Source: Nilaparvata lugens
Taxonomy: Eukaryota; Arthropoda; Insecta; Hemiptera; Delphacidae
Direction: 5' to 3'
NCBI RefSeq assembly: GCF_014356525.2
Contig: NC_052517.1
Location: forward strand, 5,847,500-5,911,499
DNA length: 64,000 nucleotides
The translations under genes were made by a program, and so were the position numbers. Of the stretch, positions 45,613 through 56,500 are shown piece after piece; the stretch's first letter is position 1, and the number at the start of each line of letters is the position of its first letter. Under the pieces are notes generated by a model. That model was not told where the DNA came from. It made no database searches and saw only the letters and a program-made list of their open reading frames with translations.

Positions 45613-45833
45613 ATAGTGAGGTCCATGTTATAATGGCAGTGGATAAAGATAGAAGAATAGCGATGCCAATTCTCTTCAATAATTAATTATATTTCTACAC
45701 TGTCGAAAACATAATTGGCATCGTTGTGGACCTAGGAAATGATAGTACCACCAGCTTTGTCGAATGATAGACAAGGATAGCAAAACCAAAGTTGATCAAA
45801 TACTGCCATTATAAGGTGGACCTCACTATAGTC
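45613..45833. mobile_element. MITE D, complete short copy
   Basis: CTATAGTGAGGTCCATGTTA and ATAAGGTGGACCTCACTATAG ends, 220 bases, close in layout to 15788-16007. It begins about 90 bases after exon 13. Confidence 0.8.
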
Positions 45834-46309
45834 GAGGCGTTAGCCGAGACTAGAATTTCATTCGAGCTCTGCAAAAGACATTCACGTCCAAGTAGCTTAC
45901 ACTATTTTTTGTCATAATAATTTAGAAAATAATAATTGAGGAACAGAAATCATTACCTGCTTATGCTGACATTACTACATGCATTCTATAAACATAACCT
46001 AGTTCACAAGTTTCGAATCAGGAATCTCTTGATTGTAGTTGACAAAACTTTCACCTGGAGCGCTAGAAGGCGGTTTTGGTACCAGTTTTGCTGTTCCAAA
46101 TTCGGAACTAGGAAACATACCCGTCTGTTAAGGAAACATATGATTTTATTACAGTAAAGTATGCTGTAATGAGAATCATTTATGTTTATTTGTTCTACAA
46201 TCAGCTGTTCACCAAATCGATTTCATGGATGTAAAACAGCTGAAATTGAATGACTATAACAAAAACAATCTCTATCAAACTATTCACGAACCGTTCTCAA
46301 ATTCTATGA

Positions 46310-46707
46310 CGAGGTTGCACGAAAGCCTGTTAAAATTTAATCACGATTAAATCATCTCCAACACTTCCCTTTCCTTCTCCTCTTCACCCTTCATTCCTTA
46401 CTTTTATACCCTCTACCTGCCTATTACATGAGAAACCACAGTTGGCTAGGTATTTCTCCTCCTTTATTTCTTTTAACCATATCCCACTATGAAGCCTGTT
46501 TTTGTATTTTATTAGAAATCTATTTCTGATTGTGATTTTTTTGTGTTTTGATTTATTTTATGTATATTGTGTTGAATTGAATACAAAACTCAATTAATTA
46601 TTTGAAATTAAATGTCACGAGAACCAATCAGAGAAACCTTTCTCGGGAAATGGCTTCTCTTGTGGCATTCCATCTTAATTTCAATTAAATTATTTTGTGC
46701 AACCGGG
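46310..46707. mobile_element. MITE E split by a 260-base insertion
   Basis: Left arm to CACGATTAAAT, right arm from GTCACGAGAACCAATCAGAG. The intervening CT-rich and AT-rich piece is flanked by ATTAAAT on both sides, a 7-base target duplication. Confidence 0.65.
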
Positions 46708-47094
46708 GTTATTAAATTTATCAATTTAAAGGTGTGGTGAACACCGACATTTATAGTAGATAGCTATAATTCAAGTCATCCCTGTAAATGTGATATGAAA
46801 TTAATATTTTTGATTTTTGTTTAGAACAAATACATCTCAAATTTAAAACATGATCAAATTCAACTAGAGTAAAATATTTTATTCAACCTGACAACCTGAG
46901 TTAGAAGATCTCTGATGTACGGCGGGTTGCCTATATTAATCCTACAAGGAATAGAATTCACTTATTTTGGCCAGTATTGGTTGAGGGGAAACTATTCATT
47001 ACTCTTAATTGAAAATGCTGACAAATTTAGATAAAAGAGCATTGGTGTACGGCGGGTTGCCTATCACACTCCGTCGGGAACACGATACACTTGA

Positions 47095-47250
47095 AACAAG
47101 TTTTGTATCAAATTATGGTGTTGCGTATCAAGTTGTATGATACTGTATCATATTTTGTTGTGTTATCATCTGTTGTGATACTGTATCATATTGTGTTGAT
47201 ACTGTATCATCTGTTGTGATACTGTATCATATTTTGTTGGCACTGTATAT
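47095..47250 (+). repeat. GATACTGTATC satellite, small array
   Basis: Units as in introns 1, 7 and 9 (GTTGATACTGTATCATCTGT). Preceded by two copies of GTGTACGGCGGGTTGCCTAT at 46915 and 47043. Confidence 0.8.
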
Positions 47251-47279
47251 TGCATATATAACCCCTAATAGTAAAATAT

Positions 47280-47835
47280 TAATTTATTTTGGTCAGTATT
47301 AGTTGAAATGTGAGTGTTAACTGAAGCCGATAGTCCTAGTAGTTGTTTTTGGTGAAGCTATGTGACGCTGGTAGTCTCTCATACTGTGCCCTTCTTACAC
47401 TCCCAACAACACACTAATAATAGACAGTGTATAGGGTGTCTATGTTGCAAATGTGAGTGTTAACTGAAGCCGATAGTCCTAGTAGTTTTTGGTGAAGCTA
47501 TGTGATGCTGGTAGTCTCTCATACTGTGCCCTTCTTACACTCTTACACTCCCAACAACACACTAATAATAGACAGTGTATAGGGTGTCTATGTTGCAAAT
47601 GTGAGTGTTAACTGAAGCCGATAGTCCTAGTAGTTGTTTTTGGTGAAGCTATGTGACGCTGGTAGTCTCTCATACTGTGCCCTTCTTACACTCTTACACT
47701 CCCAACAACACACTAATAATAGACAGTGTATAGGGTGTCTATGTTGCAAATGTGAGTGTTAACTGAAGCCGAAAGTCCTAGTAGATGTTTTTGGTGAAGC
47801 TATGTGACGCTGGTAGTCTCTCATACTGTCACACT
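47280..47835 (+). repeat. Minisatellite of about 145-155 bases derived from element G
   Basis: Four units carrying AAGCCGATAGTCCTAGTAG, GAAGCTATGTGACGCTGGTA and GTCTCTCATACTGTGCCC. The same order, inverted, occurs in element G (for example 13195-13290), so a G fragment was amplified. Confidence 0.75.
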
Positions 47836-47839
47836 CTCT

Positions 47840-48094
47840 AAAGCTGCGTACACATATTCGTGCTTCCAACCCGCACCGAGCACGCTCCTCCCTCGTACCG
47901 CCCTCGTACCGCCCTCGTACCACCATCGAACCACAGTCGGACCGCCCACGCACCCATCATGAACGTTACGGAAAATGTTAGCTCTTTTCGCGTTCCCCGG
48001 TCGAACCACTGTTGCTCGCCGGTCGATCATCAATCGCTCTGCTGGAGTGACGTTCGGTTGCGGAGCAGAGCGAGTGTCTGTACGCACCTTTACA
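47840..48094. mobile_element. GC-rich MITE P, copy 1
   Basis: TAAAGCTGCGTACACATATTC at the left and CTGTACGCACCTTTA at the right are inverted ends. The centre is GC-rich (CCCTCGTACCGCCCTCGTAC), unlike the rest of the introns. Inverted copy at 59947-60199. Confidence 0.75.
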
Positions 48095-48189
48095 CACTCA
48101 CACTCCCAACAACACACAAAGACAGTCAGTAGTCAGCTATAGTTGACAAAAATTGGGTTGAAATTTGGAACTTGAAGGACTTATACTGA

Positions 48190-49110
48190 AGGACATCTTC
48201 TTATGCTATCTTTCCTCTTTATTAAATTATATCCACTAACAATTTGCCAAACTGAAATAAAAATACCCTTTTTAAGGTGGAGTTAGGACTCCCAAGTCCT
48301 CTCCAGTCTTAAATTGTAAAAAGCTGGTACAAAAAAATATCAGAAATTGGAATGTATCAAATTAAATCCTACTTGAATCACATAATAATTGGGAGACAAA
48401 ACTCAGGGGTTTCTCGAAGGATCTATTTTACCACCATTGTATCTACCAACCATTTTCCAAGCGGAAATATTTACACGTAAAATAACCTTTTATCGGACAA
48501 AGTGAGGGCTTCAAAGTCCTATCTACCACTCAACCTCAAGTTGTAAAGACTTGAAACTCTTTCTATTTCTGACCAAACCGCATAAAACTCTATACACTGC
48601 AAAACACTCCATACACTCTCTGGGAGTTGGGACTTTAGCGTCCTCTTCATAACTCAACCTTAAGTTGTAAAGAGTTGATTCAAATAAAAACCACCAGAAA
48701 CTGAAATAAATCAGATCAAATTTCACTTGTTTCACATATAATATTAGTGAGACAATACTCAGGTGTTTTTTGGATGCATTTTAGCACCATTGTATGTAAC
48801 AACCATTTGCCAAGCCAAAATGAAAATAGCCTTCTATCAGACGAAGTAAGGGCTTCAAAGTCCTTTCCACCTTGAGTTGTAAAAATTTGAAACTGTTTCC
48901 ATTTGCCAAACTGGAATGGAAATATCCTTTTTTAGACAGAGTTGGGACTTGAGAGCCCTTTCCACCACTCAACCTTGAGTTGTAAAAATTTGAAACTGTT
49001 CCCATTTGCCAAACTGAAATGAAAATATCCTTTAGAAGCCAGAGTTGAGGCTTCAAAATCTTCTCCACCTTGAGTTGTAAAAAGTTGAAAATGTTTCTAT
49101 TTCTGTCCAC
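48190..49110 (+). repeat. Intron 13 minisatellite ending at exon 14 acceptor
   Basis: About seven units of 110-150 bases with CCATTTGCCAAACTGAAATG, GTTGGGACTT, CCACTCAACCTTGAGTTGTA and AAAAGTTGAAACTGTTTCTA. The last unit stops about 20 bases before the acceptor. Confidence 0.85.
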
Positions 49111-49121
49111 ATCGACCTCAG

Positions 49122-49556
49122 GTGTCCCAGGAAAACCACAGGAAACTCTCCCACACCAGCATGGACGCAGACAGTCTAGATCCCACTGACCCACCGCTGG
49201 AAAACCTTCGGAAGAGTCCCCGTTTCGTGACGTCACCCATGCACCGGGAAACCACTTTCTCGACTAGTCTTGACGATGAAACAGCTCCCGCTGCAAGATT
49301 CCTGGGCAGCGGACGTCCAGGATTTGCAGACAACAGATTCTCAGGAACTCCTGCAGAAACCCGGTTCCCAGGGGGCAGTGCAAGACCTCGGAGACCTGAA
49401 GAAGAAGACGAAGGGGAGTTTAGTGATAAGGAGGACAATGATGAGGAGGAGGAGGGAGGAGGATTGAGAGGAGGAGGTGGAGGAGGAGGAGGATTTATGA
49501 ATGGTTCCCCAGATCAGATGATGGTTAAAGAGACTGCGTTCAAAGCTGCTACCAGG
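49122..49556 (+). CDS. Exon 14 of ankyrin/Dpy-30 gene: long disordered linker with acidic and Gly runs
   Basis: Acceptor ATCGACCTCAG and donor GTGAGT, phase 0-0, 145 codons (residues 708-852). The start VSQENHRKLSHTSMDADSLD leads into Ser/Thr/Pro-rich sequence (PLENLRKSPRFVTSPMHRE), an Arg/Gly/Pro stretch, an acidic run (EEEDEGEFSDKEDNDEEEE) and a Gly run. It ends MVKETAFKAATR, probably the first helix of the ankyrin repeat completed by exon 15. The chosen splice sites are the only pair that join in frame to exons 13 and 15. A seven-copy minisatellite runs right up to the acceptor and another array begins just after the donor. Confidence 0.88.
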
Positions 49557-49569
49557 GTGAGTAGGTGTT

Positions 49570-50570
49570 GCAGAGGGAAAAAAGGGATTCCTATCAGAGG
49601 AAAAAAGGGAAATTATGGTCATAGGTAGAATCACTGCATGGCTTCAAAACGTATTGAGAAATAAATAGTAATCATCAGTATTGGATTTGGGACTGTTGGC
49701 TTCAAAACTCACCGCCATTGAAGGGAGAAAGGGATTTTCATTAGAGGAAAAAAGGGAAATTATGGTCATTGGTAGAATCACTGCATGGCTTTGAGAAATA
49801 AAATGTAATCATCAGTAATGGATTTGGAACTGTTGGCTTCAAAACTCACCGCCATTGAAGGGAAAAAGGGAATTATGGACATTGGTAGAGGGGAAAAAAG
49901 GAATTTCAATTGGAGGGAAAAAGGAAATTACGGTTATTGATAGAATCACTGCTTCAAAACGTATTGAGAAATAAATTGTAATCATCAGTAATAGATTTGG
50001 AACTGTTGGCTTCAAAACTCACCGCCATTGGAGGGAAAAAGGGAATTATGGACATTGGTAGAGGGGAAAAACGGAATTTCAAAATTGGAGGGAAGGAGGA
50101 AAATAATGGTTATTGGTAGAATCACTGCATGGCTTTGAGAAATAAAATGATGGCTTTGATCCACCAGTAATGGATTTGGAACTGTTGGCTTCAAAACTCA
50201 CCGCCATTGAAGGGAAAAAGGGAATTATGGACATGGGAAGAGAGGAAAAAGGAATTTCAATTGGAGGGAAGAATGGAAATTATGGTTATGGTAGAATCAC
50301 TGCATGGCTTTGAGAAATAAAATGATGGCTTTGATCCACCAGTAATGGATTTGGAACTGTTGGCTTCAAAACTCACCGCCATTGAAGGGAAAAAGGGAAT
50401 TATGGACATGGGAAGAGAGGAAAAACGGAATTTCAATTGGAGGGAAGAATGGAAATTATGGTTATTGGTAGAATCACTGCATGTTCAAAACGTGGGAAGC
50501 ATGCATGGCTCAAAACGTTCAAGCATGGCTTCAAAACTTATTGGGAGATAAATTACTGTAATCATCATAA
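49570..50570 (+). repeat. Intron 14 minisatellite, first block
   Basis: Five to six units of about 135-175 bases with GGATTTGGAACTGTTGGCTT, CAAAACTCACCGCCATTGAA and GGGAAAAAGGGAATTATGG. It begins within 20 bases of the exon 14 donor. Confidence 0.88.
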
Positions 50571-50649
50571 ATAGATCATTTGTTGGCTTCAAACCTATCT
50601 TCATAAATAATCAGTAATTTATTGAAGCTGCATGTCTTTAGAAATCGCA

Positions 50650-50970
50650 TAGAATAGAATAGAATCGCTGCCTTTATTTCTTTCCTAGGAGGGTGGAGTT
50701 AGGGCGCAGCCGGCCCTCTCCTACACTCAACCCAATAAGTAGTTGAAAAAACCATGATCATTGTCAATGGAATGGATCATTTGCCGGCCAGATAGCCGAC
50801 TAGACTAAGGCGTTGCACCCTTCAGTTTGCTAGTGCTACCTGGTCGAGGGTTCGAATCCCATCGAATAGGCATGGACGTTTGATCATCTCATAATTCACC
50901 CTCGCACTATCCACAGACAAGCAAGACGCTCATGAGGGCATCATCTGCAATTAAAAGAAAAGTATTGGAA
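50650..50970. mobile_element. LINE 3' fragment and tRNA-derived SINE
   Basis: 50650-50745: GAATAGAATAG followed by CCTAGGAGGGTGGAGTTAGG, a reverse LINE-like 3' end. 50775-50970: CCGGCCAGATAGCCGACTAG, then the B box GAGGGTTCGAATCCCATC and a non-tRNA tail (CTCGCACTATCCACAGACAA). It has the shape of a tRNA-derived SINE. Confidence 0.6.
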
Positions 50971-50999
50971 GCTGCATGACTTTAGAAATTGAATGAACA

Positions 51000-51960
51000 A
51001 CTAAACAAACCACGATCATTGTTATCAATGTATTTGGAGTTGCATGGCATGAATTTTAAAATAAATAATAAAAAAGTTCCAAAGTGATTAAGGTAATGCA
51101 TTTAGAACAGCATGGTTTTGAGAATATTTAGAGGGGAATTCTAGAGGAATCATGATTATTGATAGTAGATTACGAGCTGCATGGCTTTAAAATTTTTATG
51201 ATGGGCTCTGAAGAAATCAATTTATGATCACTGATAATAGATTTGGGTCTGCATGAATTTGTAAATGAATTCTTAAGATATCTTATGATCTCTTATACAT
51301 CATAGAGATGAGATTTCAGCATAGATCATAGAGATCTCATGATCTCATTGATAATAGATTTGGGTCTGCATGGATTTGAAAATCAGAAAATTCTTGAGAT
51401 ATTTTATGATCATTGATAATAGATATGTTTGATTTTGAGATGTACATGTTGTGGACTTTTGCTTGGAGAATAAATCTCTTTCAAACAGAGATAATATATG
51501 GTGAGTTTTCTTTTATGTGTTTAGTGATGTGATGTGTGTTGTGACAGATGAAAAAGGTCACAGTGCAAATATGCAAAATTATTTCTGCATGAGATTGAAA
51601 ATTGGGAAATGATATCTTGATCATTGGAACAGCATGGTTTCGAGAATATTAGAAGAGGAATTGTATAGAAATAATGATTATTGATAGTAGATTACGAGCT
51701 GCATGGCTTTAAAATTTATAAAAATGGGCTCTGAAGAAATCAATTTATGATCATTGATAATAGATTTGGGTCGGCATGAATTAGAAAATTGGGAAATAAT
51801 TTCTTGATCATTAGCAAGCAATTTTTTGAAGTGCATGGCTTTGGAATCAGACAATTATTATGAACTCTTGAAATATCATAATCATTGCTAGCTGAATTGA
51901 GAGTGCATGGTTTCATGGCTTTTGGCATCCAGTTGGCATGACTTCATGATGGAAAATCTT
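51000..51960 (+). repeat. Intron 14, second block of degenerate repeats
   Basis: Units of variable length with GATTATTGATAGTAGATTAC, GAGCTGCATGGCTTTAAAAT and GATCATTGATAATAGATTTG. Clearly repetitive, but with irregular spacing. Confidence 0.7.
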
Positions 51961-52690
51961 GCATTTAATCTCCATATTGCTCCATTATCATTCATTTGAT
52001 GATTCAGAATTCACCTAGAGTTGTGAGTCTACAATGCTATACCATCGCAAAATCATTGACATCTCATTTGGAAATGCAGTTCGCATGACTTCAGGATAAA
52101 ACATCTCACTTTTGATCCCCATATTGCTTAATTATCTTTCTTTTTATGATTTGGAATTCACCTAGAGTTGTGAGTCTACAAAGATATACCATTGTAGAAA
52201 CATTGACATCTCATTTTAAAATGCAGTTCGCATGATTCAAGGATAAAACATCTCGCATTTAATCTCCATATTGCTTCATTATCATTCATTTGATGATTCA
52301 GAATTCACCTAGAGTTGTGAGTCTACAATGCTATACCATCGCAAAATCATTGACATCTCATTTGGAAATGCAGTTCGCATGACTTCAGGATAAAACATCT
52401 CGCATTTAATCTCCATAATGCTTCATTATCATTCATCTAATGATTTGGAGTTCACCTAGAGTTGTGAGTCTACAAAGACATACCATTGTAAAAACATCGA
52501 CATCTCATTTGGAAATGCAATTCACATGACTTCAGTATAAAACATCTTTCATTTAAACTGTACATTGCTTCAGTATCATTCATCCAATAGTTTGAAATTC
52601 ACCTAGAGTTGTGGGTCTACAATGCTATACCATCGCGAAATCATTTACATCTCATTTGGAAATGCATGGCTTCAAGATATATATCAGAAA
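51960..52690 (+). repeat. Intron 14, third block: minisatellite of about 145 bases
   Basis: About five units with ATTCACCTAGAGTTGTGAGT, CTACAATGCTATACCATCGC and TTGACATCTCATTTGGAAAT. Units 1 and 3 are nearly identical. Confidence 0.88.
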
Positions 52691-53139
52691 TTATCAAATT
52701 AGCATCAATCCTATTATTTGCTAGTGTTTGAAGATCATCATGATTCCAAAACAAAAGGAGTATTGAATATTGGAATTGATGGTATTGTTCCACTGCATAA
52801 CATTATTCATTCTGGTTCATATTTGACTACCAGCATTTCATTTCAAAAACAGTTTGGCGTCTTCATGTGTAGCCTATTCATCATGTGTGTTCATCTGTAT
52901 CAAGAAACCATTGTTGACGACATGTCGAGTCATCATTATTGTTTGATTCATATGACAATAGAATTTTTTTGTAGATACAGTGATAGAAAATCCTTTTAGA
53001 AATAGAAAATTGTAAGAGAAGATCATTACTCATCACACACGCTTTTGATTAGAAATGGAATCCTGATATAGTAGATATAAAGCTGCTGATATTATTATCT
53101 ATCTAATAGTCTATAGAGAGCTGCTGATTTGATATAGAG

Positions 53140-53215
53140 CTTCATGACATCTTCATGACATCTGCATGACATCTTCATGACATCTGCATGACATCTGCAT
53201 GACATCTGCATGACA
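53140..53215 (+). repeat. 12-base microsatellite CATGACATCTTC/G
   Basis: Six or seven tandem ATGACATCTKC units. Confidence 0.9.
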
Positions 53216-53269
53216 TATTATTATACTCCATAAACTAATCAATTGTATCTGCTCTTGTGTCAATTAATG

Positions 53270-53775
53270 TCATGTTGCAGTCCCCAACAGGGCATGTTAT
53301 GCTGCATCTGTTGCGAGACATGTTGAGATTTCTGTAAGTGCATGTTGCAAAATTTTCAGAGGCATGTTGCAATGTTGAGTGCATATTGAAACAAGGATAT
53401 GTTTCAACTGGAGACACGTTGCATAACAGTTGCAAGTGTTTGTAAGGACATGATGCAACATTTTCAGATCTGCATCTGTTGTAAGATGATGTTGAACGAT
53501 CATATTGCAAGACTGTTGCAAGGTCATGTTGCAACTGATCCAAGATATATTTGCAACTGTTCAAGGAGCTTCCAAAACAATTAATAATTGGGCAATTTTT
53601 CACTGATTTGTTGAATTCTATAATAAATTATTAAGATTTTGAGCAGTTTTGGGCGAATGCCTTCTATTTTTACCTGGATTGTATAATTATATGAAAGAAT
53701 AAATAAATTTCCTTAGAATCTCACTAATTTTGAGGTTATGTTGACACGACAAGCACGGCCAAATAATGTTGTAAA
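53270..53775 (+). repeat. Intron 14, GCATGTTGCAA repeats with exon 15 relics
   Basis: Many CATGTTGCAA-type units. 53511-53537 (GACTGTTGCAAGGTCATGTTG) resembles the interior of exon 15, and 53721-53771 copies the exon 15 acceptor region and first codons in decayed form. A LINE tail (53630-53712) lies between them. Confidence 0.65.
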
Positions 53776-53854
53776 GTCATGTTGTAACTATTGCATTTTT
53801 TGTAAGGACAGATTGAATCTATTTGCAGATTTGTATGTTTTGCCAGGATAATTA

Positions 53855-54575
53855 TAATTAAACGGAAATCCCAATTGAATGCTGTAAATTACCCCGAAGA
53901 CTTCTGCTACTGCAAATTGTCCCAGGCTAACAAATATTTTTTCGCCACACTGCACAGAAAGCAGCTGTTATCCAGTCCCTACGTAGATCTGAAAGACATT
54001 GTTTGCAGATTACTCTCGTTTGACATAAGAAACAGGTTTCATTCCGGCTAAGGACGGAAAGAGTACCCTTTCCGGCCGCTAACATGGCACTAAGAAAGGT
54101 GAAAGAGAAATGGTCTTTAGCATTGGGAGCTAATGTATCGGATTATTATGAATGTCGGTCGACATTTATTGTATCTTTTGATTTAAAAATCATCGCTCAA
54201 GCCAAGCTAGATGACAACTTTACTTGACATCAGCTGTTGGAACGCAAAAGAGACCCACGAAACCGCCTAACTTTTTGGCGTCAGCTATACCTGTAGTGTG
54301 GCGAAAAATATCATACGCGACTCTCTCAGAAAGGTGTTTACGGTATTTGGATAACATATACCCGGGCTCGGCAAGCATCGCCCGGGAAACTATCCTCATA
54401 ACGTAAACACTAACTTTCTGTGCTTGTAGTGTAATATACTATTGTTTAGTAGCGCTCATCGAATTTCCATCCAGCTGTTTACCCTGTTGTCAATATTTGC
54501 AGTAGCGGAAGTCTTCTGGGTGATTTACAACATTTCATCGAGATTTTCGTTCAATAATAATTATTCATTAATTAG
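53855..54575. mobile_element. Foldback element H, copy 1, with element I fragments inside
   Basis: Left: CCCCGAAGACTTCTGCTACTG; inverse right: CAGTAGCGGAAGTCTTCTGGG, with GAATTTCCATCCAGCTGTTT. Element I pieces (CGCCACACTGCACAGAAAGC and GTAGTGTGGCGAAAAATATC) fill the middle. Confidence 0.6.
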
Positions 54576-54707
54576 CATTTGAACAAAAAAAACTTCCAAT
54601 TTATTTCCATCTGAGGTTTAGCCAAGATGTTGTTTGAACTGTTGGTTCCATCTGCTATTGCAGCTTCCATCAATTATTATTATTTTCCATAGTATTTTTA
54701 TACCCAA

Positions 54708-55358
54708 CTAGTCGTCAGGCTCACTTCGCTCGCCATATCCGTCTAGCCAGGGGGCTCCACCCCCTAGACCCCCGACTTGATCGTCCAAAAATGAGATCAG
54801 CAGGCGAGCGAAGCGAGGACGATCCAGTCGGGAGTCCAGACTAAACGTCTGGCTAAAAGGATATGGCAAGCGAAGCGAGCCTGACGGCTAGTAATATAAT
54901 ATTCCCAGGAATAGCTCTGATTGAAGCATCAGTGCCCAATCAATTATTCCGCGATAAATGCATTTCAATCTTCAACTTGGTGCCAACCTAACAAAGTCAA
55001 CTCAACTTAATGCCAACCTGACAAAAGTATTAATTTAGTTACCAGTTAACAACTGTTTCGAAGAGGTACTCCCTCTAGATTATAGTTCTATATTAACATA
55101 TGGTATGGACATTTCAATTATAGTTAAGAGAATAAGAAGAATATATATGCCAAAAGAACTTTAAACCCTTAAAAACCACCCTTAGAGTTAAAATATTGCC
55201 AAAAGATTTCTTAGTGCGCCTCTAAAGGGCCAACTGAACATACCTACCAAATTTGAACGTTTTTGGTCCGATCGATTTTTAGTTCTGCGAGTGAGTGAGT
55301 GAGTGAGTGAGTCAGTCAGTCAGTGAGTGAAGTGCCATTTCGCTTTTATATATATAGA
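54708..55358 (-). mobile_element. Helitron A, reverse complete copy, 40 bases before exon 15
   Basis: Starts CTAGTCGTCAGGCTCACTTC after A; ends TTTTATATATATAGA before T. Both termini obey the A|T rule. Confidence 0.85.
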
Positions 55359-55398
55359 TTCACTTGTAATTTTACTAATTTTGAGGTTATGTTGCCAG

Positions 55399-55603
55399 GA
55401 CGAACACGGCCAAACAATGTTGCACTTCGCTGCAACCAGGGCACACGGTCGCAACGGAATGCTGCAACTGTTGCAAGAGGTCGATTGCAACGTTGCATTG
55501 CGGGACGAACTGTATCGAACTGCCAGAGACGTTGCGCAACAGGTCGACATACAGGACAATGTGGTCGCTATAGATCGATATGTCGTATCTTTGGCAGCTA
55601 AAG
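55399..55603 (+). CDS. Exon 15 of ankyrin/Dpy-30 gene: ankyrin repeat, block 3
   Basis: Acceptor TTATGTTGCCAG and donor GTGAGA, phase 0 in and phase 1 out (residues 853-920). DEHGQTMLHFAATRAHGRNG and MLQLLQEVDCNVALRDELYR form an ankyrin repeat with the TMLHFAA turn, followed by TARDVAQQVDIQDNVVAIDR. A complete Helitron (54708-55358) ends only 40 bases before this exon, so the branch point must lie in the remaining 40 bases or in the Helitron. A decayed copy of the acceptor and exon start lies at 53721-53771. Confidence 0.92.
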
Positions 55604-55774
55604 GTGAGAGATTGGATAGTAAATTTTTACAGAATATTTATCAAATAGATGAATACTATTGTTTGATTATACAGAGTCGCCTTCCATAGACAATAGTTGG
55701 CTGTCAATCCCATTTTTAAAGCTCTAGTCACTCTGTCTCCCTCTTTTTGTTTCCATCTCTGTTCCTCCTTTGAT

Positions 55775-56112
55775 ATCGGGGCACCGAGCTTCGCTCGTTA
55801 TTTTCATTTATTGATGAACAGAACACAATTCTCTAAAATGATCGTGTTTATATTTCACAGCTGGCTATACGTCATCTTATGAATTTCGGGGATGTGATAT
55901 TTTTATTTTTCACATACTCACTTGCTTACTCACTTTTTTACTATCCACAGACGACGAAAGTCTCAGCTGTTTCAGCCAAGGATGAATTATCTTTTCAATG
56001 TCGTTCAGAGAGTTTTCTCAAGGATGAGACCTAGTGCAATCGAATTTTTATATCATATACCTACTATGTTCCAAATTTCGTGAAAATCGTTAGAGCCGTT
56101 TTCGAGAACACA
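55775..56112 (+). repeat. Dispersed repeat N, copy 2
   Basis: ATCGGGGCACCGAGCTTCGC to AGAGCCGTTTTCGAGA. It differs from copy 1 by a short insertion (CTTGCTTACTCAC). Confidence 0.6.
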
Positions 56113-56119
56113 TAATTTT

Positions 56120-56500
56120 CATCACAGATGTCATAAACTGAGGTAAAATTAAACCATATTTTACCTCAGTTTATGACACTATCTGATTTTGCATTGTTTT
56201 ATACTCAGATGAGACTGATAAACTAGAAAACATGGAATAAACTTTTCTAATCAAACCATTTTCTATCACATACTGGACTATTTCAACACAAAATACCTCA
56301 TTTCCATAACAAAATGGTTTAATTTCACCTCAGTTCATGACACTTTATCTGAGTTTGCATTGTTTTATACTCAGATGAGACTGATACACTAGGAAACATG
56401 GAATAAACTTTTCTAATCAATCCATTTTCCATCACATACTGGACTATTTCAACACAGTCATGATATACAGTACAATAATTTCCAACACAAAATTGTCTAA
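56120..56500 (+). repeat. Intron 15 tandem repeat carrying exon 16 acceptor relics
   Basis: Two units of about 160-170 bases (GCATTGTTTTATACTCAGAT, GAGACTGATAAACTAGAAAA, CATGGAATAAACTTTTC) and a partial third leading into exon 16. TATACTCAG|ATGAGACTGATAAACTAGAA copies the real acceptor and first codons. Confidence 0.85.

Noticed and set aside
47821..48117. Arg-rich frames in the GC-rich segment
   Set aside because: They coincide exactly with MITE P and recur in its other copy with different breaks.
55323..55601. Alternative frame over exon 15 (LPGRTRPNNVALRCNQ)
   Set aside because: It is a shadow of the ankyrin frame. Only the frame starting DEHGQTMLHFAA joins its neighbours in phase and has repeat signatures.
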